Source: Lentisphaeria bacterium | Lineage (GTDB): Bacteria; Verrucomicrobiota; Lentisphaeria; Victivallales; Victivallaceae | Length of the DNA: 64,000 nt | Assembly: GCA_022009855.1 (NCBI GenBank) | Contig: CP091727.1 | Location: forward strand, 4,960,001-5,024,000 | Direction: 5' to 3' | Shown here: one piece after another, positions 49,378-60,012 of the stretch | How positions within the stretch are numbered: the stretch's first letter is position 1 | Layout: every line of letters starts with the position of its first letter | Made by a program: the position numbers and the translations under genes | Notes under the pieces: generated by a model | Told to the model about the DNA's origin: nothing | Database searches by the model: none | What the model saw: only the letters and a program-made list of their open reading frames with translations

Positions 49378-50815
49378 TGTCCCAAATTTTGTGATGGGAC
49401 GTGTTGTTTGACAGAGGTGCATCTGCCCTTTATTTTGAGTTTGCTCAAAATCCAACATAAAGGAAATGCAGATGCAGGGTAAAATTAGCATGGACTTGTC
49501 GTTTTGTCAATCGGAAACCGGTTTTTCTCTGGACGAACTTGTAACCAAACTGGCAGATGTGTACGAGCGCAAGGCTTTCGCTGAGCTGCTGAAGATGATT
49601 TTACAGATGGTTCAGGAAATCTTGATCCATCGACTTCTCCATGGCAGGCTGGATACCTTGAAATGTTGCGATCGTGGTCATTTTCGTTTAAACGGCAGCT
49701 TTGAACGTCGTATTCGAACCAGTCTGGGGGAATTCAAAATGCCGTTCTGGCGAGTGAGTTGTTCCGGGTGCGGAGCAACTTTTTCGCCTTTGCAGCGGTT
49801 CATTCACCTGGGGCGTATCAGACAAAAACCAATGAATTGGAAAAGCTGGTTGTGGAAGCGGCAAGCGAGACGAATTACCGTCGTGCGGTTCAGGAGTTGG
49901 CACGTGATGGGAAACTGCCGATCTCGTTTCATACCGCGCATGGTTGGGTGCTGCGCACGAATTGCGATGAAATAGACATTTCAAAGCGGGTGATTGGTTC
50001 CGCTCCGATTCAAATTATGCCTGACGGAACCAAATTCAAAGGAGAAAGTAACAATGGCGAAGCGCGCAAGGGCGATTTGAAAGTGGTTATCGGCATCAAC
50101 ACTCGTGGAGAAATATTTCCGCTTGGAACTTGGGCCGGAACGAGTTGGGATGCCATCAGCAAACAATGGAGAGAACAGAAGATGAAGTTTCCTGATGGCA
50201 GTATTTTGATCTGCGATGGAGAACCGGGATTATCCGAGGCTTTTGCCGAATACGCGTCGGAACAGCAACGATGCCACTGGCACATTGAGCGGGATTTGTA
50301 TCATGCAATGTATCAGGATGGTGGACGCAAGGTGGATTCCAAACCGATTCAGGAGGCTTTAGCCGGAGCGCTGGCGATTGAATTGCCGCAGGAGGATTTC
50401 AAATATGTATCCGAGGAAGAGAAAGACTATATCGAAGAACGAATGGAGAAAACGGAAGCGGTCATCGATCAACTGATCGGATATTTTCAAGGGCGAGGGT
50501 ATGACGCGGCGGCAACCTATTTGCGACGGGCAAAAATCGGGATGTTCGGTTATATTCGCCGCTGGCTGAAGTGGGGATTGATTTCCCCAGGGCTTCGTCG
50601 ATGGTTGAAAGAGTTATGCGGGAACTTGGTCGGAGAATCAAGAAAATTGCTTATGGATGGAGTGACAAGGGCGTAACGAAAGTTGCGAGAATCATATTAA
50701 AACGGTTTGCAAACGCCGGAGCTTGGGAGGACTACTGGCTAAAACGGATGACGATTATCGGCAACGTCTTCATCGGCGTTGGAAATTATAAATGTGTTTC
50801 ACAAAATTTGGGACA
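49378..50815 (+). mobile_element. IS with UPF0236/ISLre2-like transposase
   Basis: Perfect 17-bp inverted repeats TGTCCCAAATTTTGTGA (49378-49394) and TCACAAAATTTGGGACA (50799-50815). IS-A copy 4 starts only 2 bp beyond the right repeat. No target duplication is visible, probably because the right flank was replaced. Confidence 0.85.
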
Positions 50816-50819
50816 ATGA
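49472..50819 (+). CDS. UPF0236/ISLre2-like transposase, frameshifted
   Basis: About 450 residues. The N-terminal half has a zinc-ribbon-like region (RVSCSGCGATFSPLQRF). The core has IQIMPDGTKFKGE (Asp), GDLKVVIGINTRGEIFPLG, GSILICDGEPGLSEAFAEYA (Asp), and RCHWHIERDLYHAMYQDGG. The C-terminus is MVERVMRELGRRIKKIAYGW. Breaks near 49800 and 50590. The family call is from the overall pattern, so another mutator-type family is possible. Confidence 0.65.
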
Positions 50820-52210
50820 GCCAATTTCAAAAAGATTAGCTTTTTCTTGTAAAAAACTCTTTTTCTCATGTGCCAAGCCCATTTTGACACATCCAGTACG
50901 ACTTTTTTCAAAAAGCCGTAAAAAATCGATTTTTGTGTGTGAACCTCCTTCCCGTTACCACGGGAGTTGCATTTTTTCAATTTTTAATCGAACTTAAATC
51001 AATCTATTCAAGCATGTTGAACAGTTGCTTCACCGTAATGGCGATTACGCCGAACATCAGATGACACAGGACTTTCCAATGCCCTTTCACCCTGACATGA
51101 CGTGCGCCATAGTTGTCTTTCAAATCCGAATTTACCCGCTCAACCGTTGAACGCTCCCGATAACGAATCTTTCGGGCTGGAGGCAATTCAACCGTTCCTC
51201 CCCGCCGGGGATTGGGATCAATAACCGGAATATGTCCCATCTTTTTTCGAAACAGCCTTGATTTCTTCCGCGTCATAGGCGCAATCCGCTAAATCATACA
51301 GAATTTTTTGCTCGTGCCGAAGACATCTGTATCAAAGGGATTGCCACTTGACTGTCGTGCAATGAGGCTGAACTTAAAATCGCAGCTAGTGGAACTTCCC
51401 CGTCCCCAACCGCAAGATGGAGTTTGTAGCCGCACCAATAGGACGTTTTACCCTTGCTGTCGCGTTTACCGCCCCAGTCGCAACCTTGTGGAAGATCGGC
51501 AAGATTCTCCGGTAGTGTTTGATGCGGTTGCAATTCAAGCCGCCGGGTTTTGATCTCTGCGATTTCCTGTTTGGACAACGCCGCTTTCTCCGCTATACTT
51601 TTTCGCCCGCGTTTCTTCTTGAGCTTGAGCTTCGGCTTGTTTTTGCGGCAAGCTTTTTCGCGACCGATGATTGCGGTTGAATCAAGGCTTGCGTGTCCCA
51701 CCAATTTGTCGGTATAATTTTCCCGAACAACTGCCGCATGGATTGCATTGCAGACTTTCTCCCGGGAAAAAATTCCGAACGCTCTTGAAAATGTCGCTTC
51801 GGAGGGGACTTCTCCTCGATATTCCCAACCGCAAAGCCTGCGTAAACTCGGATTTGTTTTCAAATTTTCAATCAACCCCTTCGTCGTCGGAAAGTCATAG
51901 ACCGCTTTCAAGAAAAATGCCCGAAGCATTTTCTCCCGGTCTTTCATCGGCCGTCCCAATCCGCTCCAGCGTAGCGTGCTGGTGATGAATCGTGACGGCT
52001 TAATCATTTCAACAATCCGCAAAAACTCCTTCATTTTTGCGGTTAATTCGCACAATTCTTCTTCCAGCAGTGGAAAAAGATATGTTTCCATTGTAAAGTA
52101 AAGCTTCGGCAGATCGTTCATTTTCCTCCAGGTTTGGTACCCCAGAGCTTAATATGAACCTTCTGCCTCTTTTTTCATCCCCCAAAATTAAAAACTTTTG
52201 AAATTACCTC
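50818..52210 (-). mobile_element. IS-A copy 4, complete and uninterrupted
   Basis: 1393 bp, GAGCCAATTTCAAAAAGATT... to ...CTTTTGAAATTACCTC. AAT precedes and follows the ends, a possible 3-bp target repeat. It contains the standard tail (50818-50990) with CCCGTTACCACGGG unoccupied, and so serves as the reference for the IS-B insertion site. Confidence 0.85.
51004..52121 (-). CDS. IS-A transposase in copy 4, frameshifted
   Basis: The longest uninterrupted frame of the family (51294-52121, 275 residues) covers the N-terminus through HLAVGDGEVPLAAILSSASL. Two extra T bases in T-runs (~51301 and ~51241) separate it from the C-terminal LADCAYDAEEI and ERSTVERVNSDLK part. Confidence 0.85.
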
Positions 52211-52469
52211 AATAACAAAAAAATCCTTCGGCATGGCAGTGCCACAAAATTCGAAAAAATTGCACGCAGGCGTGATGCAACTTTAAGCCTTTTCACGCAG
52301 GGGAACATGAACCTTCCTCCGCAAAATCATTTATATTGTATCGGCAATTAAGGGTATTTGCTTTTGTGGCAGTTTCAAGCACGGCAAACAAGCAACCTAA
52401 ATTGCTGTCACCGGGCACCTGAAAATGCACCACTTGTGGGCACCCCCAAATGCACCACCTAAGACATAA
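52211..52469. other. IS debris between IS-A copy 4 and IS5
   Basis: It contains TATTGTATCGGCAATTAA (52334-52351), identical to the end of the IS630 remnant at 61719-61736. It also contains a near-direct repeat GGGCACC...AATGCACCAC (52413-52462). No open frame is supported. Confidence 0.4.
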
Positions 52470-53752
52470 GGGGACCTCTATTTATTCAAGGATAAATTGA
52501 GATACGGCTGGCAAAAAAAGGAATATCGGAGTATATACAGTTATGAACAATATTGGAGACGCACATGCTGAACGGACTTTTTGACATATACAACCGTCTG
52601 GAGTATCTGACGGAAAACGGTGATATACTGCCGAATCTGAAAAGACTTGTCCCGTGGGAAGATTTTCGCGGAGAACTTGAGGTCATATACGATCATGAAC
52701 GCAAAAGCAATGCCGGGCGCAGACCGTTCGATGTCGTGATGATGTTCAAGATTCTGATTCTGCAATCTCTGTATAATTTGAGCGATGATGAGATGGAATA
52801 TCAGATCATGGATCGCTTGAGCTTTATGCGTTTTCTCGGACTTGACCTCGACAGTCGCGTTCCGGATGCAAAAACGATTTGGCTGTTCCGCTCAAAACTG
52901 GAAGAACATAAACTCACCCGGAAACTGTTTGACAAGTTCAATGCCTTCCTTGCCGAATCCGGTTTTGTGGCTCGCAAGGGACAAATCGTTGATGCGACAA
53001 TTGTTCGCGTGCCGACTCAGCGTAATACCAGAGAAGAAAATGAGGCTATCAAGGCAGGAAATCCGCCAGTTGAAAACTGGAGTGACGCAAAGAAATGTCA
53101 GAAAGACACGGATGCCCGTTGGACGCAGAAACGAGGCAAGAATTATTTCGGTTATAAGAATCATATTGAGGTCGATGTTCAGCACAAGATCATCCGGGAT
53201 TACAAGATTACGGATGCCGCTGTTCACGACAGCAAAGTGTTTGAGGACATTCTTGATGAAAAGAATACCAGCCGGGATGTTTATGCGGACAGCGCTTATC
53301 GTTCCGCAGAGCATGAGGCTGATCTGAAGCAGAGAAAATTCCGTCCGCACCTACAAAGAAAAGGTTGTAAAGGACATCAGTTGACCTCACGGGAGAAGCG
53401 GGGAAACCTTACCAGAGCCCGTATTCGTTCGCGGATAGAACATGTCTTCGGAGCCATACACCAGCGAGCCGGAGATGTAATTCTGCGAACAATCGGAATC
53501 AGCATGGCAGAAGTGAAACTTGGATTACGCAACATCGCATACAACATGGACAGATTCTGCACTTTGATGCTGCAGAATGCATAAAACGGAGGTTTTTATA
53601 GAAAAATTAAACAAAACGTCGGCTTTTTCGGTCGTGGAGACTTGAAAAAGAGAAGTCAGAAAACTAAATGGCAACTCTGAAAAATCTCATTCGGAGATTT
53701 TCAGACATGAATAAACGGAATTCCTTTCAAAAAACTATTGATAGAGGTTCCC
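52470..53752 (+). mobile_element. IS5-family element, complete
   Basis: Ends GGGGACCTCTAT (52470) and ATAGAGGTTCCC (ending 53752), inverted repeats flanked by the 4-bp repeat ATAA (52466-52469, 53753-53756). It holds one intact transposase gene. A partial second copy lies at 61331-61720. Confidence 0.88.
52565..53584 (+). CDS. IS5 family transposase, intact
   Basis: About 339 residues from the ATG at 52565 (TTGGAGACGCAC before it); an in-frame ATG at 52553 is less likely. LEYLTENGDILPNLKRLVPW opens the DUF772-type N-terminus, then RRPFDVVMMFKILILQSLYN. Catalytic residues: Asp in GQIVDATIVRVP, Asp in DVYADSAYRSAEHE, Glu in RSRIEHVFGAIHQRAG. One of the few transposases here without a frame break. 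Confidence 0.92.
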   Translation: MLNGLFDIYNRLEYLTENGDILPNLKRLVPWEDFRGELEVIYDHERKSNAGRRPFDVVMMFKILILQSLYNLSDDEMEYQIMDRLSFMRFLGLDLDSRVPDAKTIWLFRSKLEEHKLTRKLFDKFNAFLAESGFVARKGQIVDATIVRVPTQRNTREENEAIKAGNPPVENWSDAKKCQKDTDARWTQKRGKNYFGYKNHIEVDVQHKIIRDYKITDAAVHDSKVFEDILDEKNTSRDVYADSAYRSAEHEADLKQRKFRPHLQRKGCKGHQLTSREKRGNLTRARIRSRIEHVFGAIHQRAGDVILRTIGISMAEVKLGLRNIAYNMDRFCTLMLQNA

Positions 53753-53830
53753 ATAATACTTTAGTCGATCATGAAAAATCATTTAACAAATTGAATATCA
53801 ATAGAAAGCCATGATTTTTCATGATATATA
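53753..53830. repeat. End of an IS1182-like element, solo fragment
   Basis: TCGATCATGAAAAATCATTT through CATGATTTTTCATGATATA matches, inverted, the sequence upstream of the transposase at 59884 (59930-59997). It is cut by IS-A copy 5 at 53831. It contains the palindrome CATGATTTTTCATG. Confidence 0.6.
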
Positions 53831-53966
53831 GAGCCAATTTCAAAAAGATTGGCTTTTTCTTGTAAATAACTCTTTTTCTCATGTGCCAAGCCCATCTTGA
53901 CACATCCAGTACGACTTTTTTCAAAAAAGCCGTAAAAAATCGATTTTTTTGTGTGAACCTCCTTCC

Positions 53967-55679
53967 ATGTTAGGTTTTGTCAAGCTACTTTTGCAACTTT
54001 TTCCTATTTTTCTTATATTTGAAGCGTAATTCCCCTTACCCATGTAACCATAGGTGTCGTTTTTTGCCAAAATCAAAACTTATTGTATCTCTGTTTCTGT
54101 TCTTCAAAAAGATATTTTCTAGCACTTCACACCGGCAGCGGGTAAGCCATCGTTCCCAACCTTCCATCGACCGCGAACGTTCCAGACATTCGCCGATAAT
54201 ATGCCACATGCGAAAAACGTGTGAATTCGAAGCCTCTGTCTTAAGGTGTCGGATGCAATCCGCAACCAAGAGTTTTGTCGAGTAGCCTCTATGTTCAAAA
54301 AATATCCTTTCGTTCTCCTTAAAATGGCGGTGAATTTCTCAACCTTTCCTACGGCATCTTTCGAAGACCAGGAGGTGAAACGAGTTGATTCATCATAAGC
54401 TTATGCTGCAATTGGTTTGTTAATAATCGCCCCTTCAATAACTTCGCCTTTAACCACATATCGCCACAACGCAACCATCAACTGACGCGCGAGCGCGACA
54501 ATGGCGGTTCTCCGACTACGTCCTTTTTGCGCAAGGCGGTCTTTCCATTTTTTGTCAACCAACTTTCCGGTTGCCAGCGATACCACAGCCATGCACATTC
54601 AATCGCCATTTTTCGCAGACTTTTGCGTCCGGCTTTGCTGATTCCCTGATCTCTTTTCATTGTCCCACTGGCATATGGACATGGTGTCAATCCGAAAAAT
54701 GCGGCAAATTGTTTTCCCGTGGCAAAACGGTGAAAATCTCCGATCTCCCAAGGCAAGTGCCGTGACAAACGATCTCCGACACCTTTAAACTGTTGCAATT
54801 TTCTGACCGTTTCTGCCGTCGAATCAGTGTTGCCATTTTGTTTGGAAGTTTCTTCATCGTGATTCTGGAATTTCTGGATGGTCTGTTTCCAATCAGCCAG
54901 TTCTTTCTCGAACAACTCCAGTTCGGCAAGCAAATTGGGAAGCCGAAGCAACAACAAGCTGGGACATTCTGCCCATTCCGGCAATTTCGACCATTTTCTA
55001 ATTGCCTTGCGCCACTCTACCGCCGTCCGGTGTGATTTAAAACCTGGCAACGGTGTGCGTTCTATCAAAGAAATCATTTGAGCGTTTACGCGATCTATTG
55101 ATTTTTGATACGATCCCATTCTCGTTCCGCATCCCGACGACCTTCCTCTTCCAAGGACGGGATGTAAACTGTTGGTATATGATCCGAGGGGTGCAAGGCG
55201 GCAAGGAATTTTGCATCAAGTTTGTCCGTCTTGATCGTCTTTCCACTCATAATCACTTTCAACTTGTTGATCGGAAGGATATGAACATTCGCACCAAGTG
55301 CAATCAACTTACGAGCTGGCCAGTAGCCATAGCGACCTGCTTCATAGAAAACATCTACGCGTTTGCCACTATGAAGCAAATTTGTGACCAGCTCAAACAC
55401 GCGATCCTCTTTGCTTTGATCAACCTTGTCTTTCAGACCGTAATAACTCATTTTTCCCGCTTCCCAGTCCTGAACGGCTGTTGCCCAGAGACTGCCTCCC
55501 ATATCAATTCCGACACTTATCTGGTTCTTGACTTGACTTTCACTGCGAATGGCATTACCTTTTCTCTGCATTTTTGAGCTCCTTTTTCGGTAATTTGGTT
55601 TGAGTAAATTTCCAAAGTTACTCGACAAAGGAGTTCTTTTCTACTCCGACAATTGCTTGTCACCTATACATGGTATCTT
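53967..55679 (-). mobile_element. IS-B copy 2 (IS110 family)
   Basis: 1713 bp, the same length as copy 1, same ends and same insertion point (CCTTCC^ATGTTAGG... and ...GGTATCTT^TCCCG). Carries the 434-bp non-coding 3' region at 53967-54400. Confidence 0.88.
54401..55571 (-). CDS. IS110 family transposase in IS-B copy 2, frameshifted
   Basis: Same protein as at 39541-40712. Here the frame is open through GRKSLRKMAIECAWLWYRWQ, where copy 1 has an extra T, confirming that position as a variable run. The breaks at ~55104 (RIKKSIDRVNAQM when one A is added) and ~54550 are shared with copy 1. Confidence 0.85.
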
Positions 55680-55733
55680 TCCCGTTACCACGGGAGTTGC
55701 ATTTTTTCAATTTTTAATCGAACTTAAATCAAT

Positions 55734-56849
55734 CTATTCAAGCATGTTGAACAGTTGCTTCACCGTAATGGCGATTACGCCGAACATCAGATGACACAGG
55801 ACTTTCCAATGCCCTTTCACCCTGACATGACGTGCGCCATAGTTGTCTTTCAAATCCGAATTTACCCGCTCAACCGTTGAACGCTCCCGATAACGAATCT
55901 TTCGGGCTGGAGGCAATTCAACCGTTCCTCCCCGCCGGGGATTGGGATCAATAACCGGAATATGTCCCATCTTTTTTCGAAACAGCCTTGATTTCTTCCG
56001 CGTCATAGGCGCAATCCGCTAAATCATACAGAATTTTTGCTCGTGCCGAAGACATCTGTATCAAAGGGATTGCCGCTTGACTGTCGTGCAATGAGGCTGA
56101 ACTTAAAATCGCAGCTAGTGGAACTTCCCCGTCCCCAACCGCAAGATGGAGTTTGTAGCCGCACCAATAGGACGTTTTACCTTTGCTGTCGCGTTTACCG
56201 CCCCAGTCGCAACCTTGCGGGAGATCGGCAAGATTCTCCGGTAGTGTTTGATGCGGTTGCAATTCAAGCCGCCGGGTTTTGATTTCTGCGATTTCCTGTT
56301 TGGACAACGCCGCTTTCTCCGCTATACTTTTTCGCCCGCGTTTCTTCTTGAGCTTGAGCTTCGGCTTGTTTTTGCGGCAAGCTTTTTCGCGACCGATGAT
56401 TGCGGTTGAATCAAGGCTTGCGTGTCCCACCAATTTGTCGGTATAATTTTCCCGAACAACTGCCGCATGGATTGCATTGCAGACTTTCTCCCGGGAAAAA
56501 TTCCGAACGCTCTTGAAAGTGTCGCTTCGGATGGGACTTCTCCTCGATATTCCCAACCGCAAAGCCTGCGTAAACTCGGATTTGTTTTCAAATTTTCAAT
56601 CAACCCCTTCGTCGTCGGAAAGTCATAGACCGCTTTCAAGAAAAATGCCCGAAGCATTTTCTCCCGGTCTTTCATCGGTCGTCCCAATCCGCTCCAGCGT
56701 AGCGTGCTGGTGATGAATCGTGACGGCTTAATCATTTCAACAATTCGCAAAAACTCCTTCATTTTTGCGGTTAATTCGCACAATTCTTCTTCCAGCAGTG
56801 GAAAAAGATATGTTTCCATTGTAAAGTAAGGCTTCGGCAGATCGTTCAT
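55734..56849 (-). CDS. IS-A transposase in composite 2, frameshifted
   Basis: Reads as the other copies; a break near 55972 (extra T) separates the C-terminal 90 residues, and a missing A near 56500 (in FSREKVCNA) separates the N-terminal third. One substitution at the start gives MNDLPKPYFTM instead of KLYFTM. Confidence 0.82.
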
Positions 56850-57032
56850 TTTTCCTCCAGGTTTGGTACCCCTAAGTTAAAATGAACCTTCTGCCTCTTT
56901 TTCATCCCCAAAAATTAAAAACTTTTGAAATTACCTCAACAGAAAGAGCCGCAGTATTTTCGCAACAATCAATCTCAATATTGTCTTGTGATGACGACCC
57001 CTTCACCAATCCACTGGAAATTGGTACAAAGG

Positions 57033-58192
57033 CTACATATTCTCATCGTGAGCAAGAATATCAATGATATGATTCCGGATATCCAGAGCGGCCCCCAGTG
57101 CGCAATTGCACTGACGAATGCTGTATGTGACGAATTTCTCCGGTGAGCGTTGCCATGAACTGTCGCGGAGCCTGGTGACAAAGCGTGAGTTCATTTCCTC
57201 CAGAAACGGCTCAAGAAGTTCTCCGCCGATGACGAGCGCAAAAGGATCGAACGTATTGACCGCAGTAAGTGCCAACTGCAGAAGATAAGGTTCCAGATAC
57301 TCATAGAGTTTTTTGTTTTCCACCGCCGACAGCGAGTAAAATGATTTTTTGTGTAGGGTTCCACGGATAAAGCGACTGGCTCCATCAAGAGAACAAAAAG
57401 TTTCCAGACAGTTTTTCTGCCCGCACGGACACAAGGTTTCACAGTCTGTTGGACGAAGATTACAGGGAATATGCCCCAATTCCCCGGCAAAACCACGGCT
57501 TCCCCGGATAAATTCGCCGTTGTGCCAATAAGCGCTCCCGATACCGGAGGCAATGTGGATGAAGAGGATATCGGAAAAATTCCACTGGTTTTGAAACAGA
57601 ACCGAAAGTGCCTTGTCGTAAATATCATGTCCGATACGGAAATATTTCAATCCCGAATAATCAGATCGAACGGTTGAGAAATCGTAGTCTCGGAATTCCG
57701 GGAACAACGGAGACTGATGCCACATTAGTGTTGACTCATCGACCGCCCCGTAAAGCGAGACCGCTAAGGCATCCAAAGTGTCCCAGCCAAGTTCTGCCAA
57801 TTCCAGCGTCCGTTCGACTCCCTGGTAAAGATCGTGCTGTAGTTTCCGGCCGTCGAACCGATCGAATGACAGGGGGTGTTCATACCGAGTTAGAATCTTT
57901 CCGCCCAGAGTCAGCAACAGATAGATGATGGAATGTCTGCGGATTTCCGCTCCCATCAGGAGATGACGTTTGTGGTTGAAACAGAAACATTTGCTCCGGT
58001 GGAAATGCTCCGAGGCGGAGATTAATATTCCGCGGGCCACCAGACTGGAAATTCCATTACTGACAGCCCCCAGGAAAAATGGGTCAACGCACGAATATCC
58101 TGTTTGCAACAAACCCCGTTGATGATGCATTTCAAAAGCATCTTTTGGGTTTCCGATTTCATTAAGTGATGACGTCTGAATTCCTTCTGCAT
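57033..58192 (-). CDS. ROK family transcriptional repressor
   Basis: About 385 residues. Starting at ATG 58192 gives an N-terminal winged HTH (SETQKMLLKCIINGVCCKQD, then after one added G near 58068 GAVSNGISSLVARGIL). The ROK domain follows: ALAVSLYGAVDEST, FIHIASGIGSAYWHNGEFIR, GELGHIPCN, and the zinc motif CETLCPCGQKNCLETFCS. NagC/XylR-type repressors of this kind bind a free or phosphorylated sugar. It stands alone. IS-B-like sequence begins only ~14 bp upstream of the start, so its promoter is probably altered. Confidence 0.8.
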
Positions 58193-58202
58193 CTTTTCCT
58201 TA

Positions 58203-58640
58203 CTATGTTAGGTTTCGTCAAGTAGCTATCGCCACTTTTTCTTGTTTTTTGCGTTTTTTTAGATGGACGGAAAATTGAAATGAACCAACCGACCGTCCTC
58301 CCAAAGTTTTTTGCCTTCGTGATAAATCATATTTTGAATATTAACCTCCTTGAGGATTATTTTACCCGCAAAGCATCTTTGCAGTTCGGAACGAATCAGT
58401 ATGACAACCCAAGTTCATCCCAATGCAGTTTGACACCTTTTTTCACGCAGGGGCAGACTGTACGTCAGTCGCTTATGCAAAAGCCCGATGCGAGAAGGAA
58501 AAACCTTTTGAGGAAAGGTTCTTTCCTTCTCGCGCTCTTCCTTTTCCAAACCTTTTTAGAACCGCCTTGATTCAATTGGTAAACCCATTGAATCAAGACA
58601 GGCTTGAAAAATTGGTACAAAAACAGGGCGAATGCCCGCA
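58203..58640. other. Non-coding DNA with an IS-B-like end
   Basis: ATGTTAGGTTTCGTCAAG near 58206 matches the IS-B left end (ATGTTAGGTTTTGTCAAG), followed by weaker similarity (CACTTTTTC). The rest holds the 3' end of the next element and no supported gene. Confidence 0.4.
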
Positions 58641-59884
58641 TCAGTTTCCGGATATTGAATCCGGCCGCAGCAAAATCACATTCAGCTCATCGCCCAGGCT
58701 GCCGCGCAGTTGATTGCGATTCATTCTGTGTTCGCTTTTACAATGTCCGATCACTGGTTCAATGGCTGATCGCCGGTTCCACCACCGGCGGAGAGAACGC
58801 GATGCTCGTTTTCGAAATCGATTCACGATTTGAACATCGCACCTGCCTTCATAATTGTGGCCGCGATAACCGAGATCACAAATTGCCATTTCCGGTTCAA
58901 ATCCAAGGATTTTGGACGCTTGCCGCAAAGCGGATTTCAGAGTATGCCCATCGTAGGGATTTCCCGGATATGCTTCCGCTCCTACGATCCAGTTCGCTTT
59001 CGCCGAAGTCACCAAACCCACTTTGGTTCCGAATTCAAATTTCTTATGCGCTTTGCCCTTGCCGATGCATTCAACTTGCGATTCATGAATGGAATAAAGC
59101 TTCTTTTTATCGCTCTTTTTCTGATTGAAAAGGCGTTCGCCAAGTTCGAGCAGTTTTTGCAGCTCCATGTCTGGGTCAGTCATTTTCCGTTTAATGTCCC
59201 GAAGAACCCGGCCAAGAAAAGTTTTCAGTTGTTTCGTCGCTTTTCTTGCACGCTTGAACTGATTGGCTTTCGCATAACCGCTTTGGCTGCGTAAAACCTT
59301 TTCCCGATCCGCTCGTAGGTTTGCCGCAACTCAATACCGTTTTTACGTGCGGATTTTACCAGACGTTCACGCAATCGATCGTAAAGTCGGGCATCGGTTG
59401 GATAGCGGACGGCTTTTTCCTGAACGGTGCTGTCGACATTCACCCGGGTCAGTTCCGATTTCTTGATGAACCCTTCACGCAGTCCCGTTTTCAAACTTTC
59501 TTCGAGCATTTTTTCTGCCCCGCTCCGGGCAAGTTTTTTGCGCCAACGCGACATTGTCGACTGATCGGTCGGATATTCATGCTCAAAATAAATCCCACCG
59601 GTAAAATACTGCCAGTAAGGATTTTCAAGCCATTCATCAAGAACGGCTTCATTACTCATGCCGCTCGCGTATTTCAGATAATGCAGCGCGACCATCAGAC
59701 GAACTGGACAGGAGGGACGACCGTTATTTGCACAAAAGCTTGCCGACAAGCCGTCTTCAAAACTCTGCCAATCAATCGCATCGGCAAGTTTTACAATCGC
59801 ATGGTGCGGGGAAACAATATCACGCAACAAGGGTTTGAACAAATCTCCCTGCTGCTCCTTGCGAGTATCACTCTTTGTCATCAT
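58641..59884 (-). pseudogene. IS5/IS1182-like transposase with frame break
   Basis: About 410 residues. The 59225-59884 frame carries VSPHHAIVKLADAIDWQSFE, RPSCPVRLMVALHYLKYASG, TDQSTMSRWRKKLARSGAEK and the Asp in LTRVNVDSTVQEKAVRYPTD. The 58641-59183 frame carries SIHESQVECIGKGKAHKKFE, the Asp in EMAICDLGYRGHNYEG and the Glu in NRRSAIEPVIGHCKSEHRMN. The break lies near 59200. Typical of the IS1182-like/IS5 branch with Y-P-T-D after the first Asp. Confidence 0.75.
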
Positions 59885-59924
59885 TTTGCAAGCTTTCTTT
59901 CGATTTTATACGAGTTTTCTTGCA

Positions 59925-60000
59925 ATAATATATCATGAAAAATCATGATTTTCTATTGATATTCAATTTGTTAAATGATTTTTTCATGATCGACTACGTC
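59925..60000. repeat. Palindromic upstream end of the IS1182-like element
   Basis: CATGAAAAATCATGATTTTC... through TTTTTTCATGATCGACTA, repeated inverted at 53753-53830. It probably includes the terminal repeat of the element whose transposase ends at 58641. Confidence 0.55.
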
Positions 60001-60012
60001 AGAGGATTTTAC

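Larger units (their letters stand above)
53831..56937 (-). mobile_element. Composite 2: IS-A copy 5 containing IS-B copy 2
   Basis: 3107 bp with the same structure as 38974-42087, IS-B being inserted at exactly the same base of the tail. No matching target repeat (TATA left, AACA right), so recombination or loss at one side is likely. The two composites are almost identical apart from homopolymer lengths. Confidence 0.85.

Noticed and set aside
54036..54269. 77-codon frame in the IS-B non-coding end
   Set aside because: The same region in IS-B copy 1 does not keep the frame, and its position fits a non-coding RNA region of IS110.
17534..56849. Programmed ribosomal frameshifting in the IS-A transposase
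   Set aside because: The breaks fall at different runs in the five copies and no position is consistently a slippery heptamer; each copy supplies an intact frame where another is broken.
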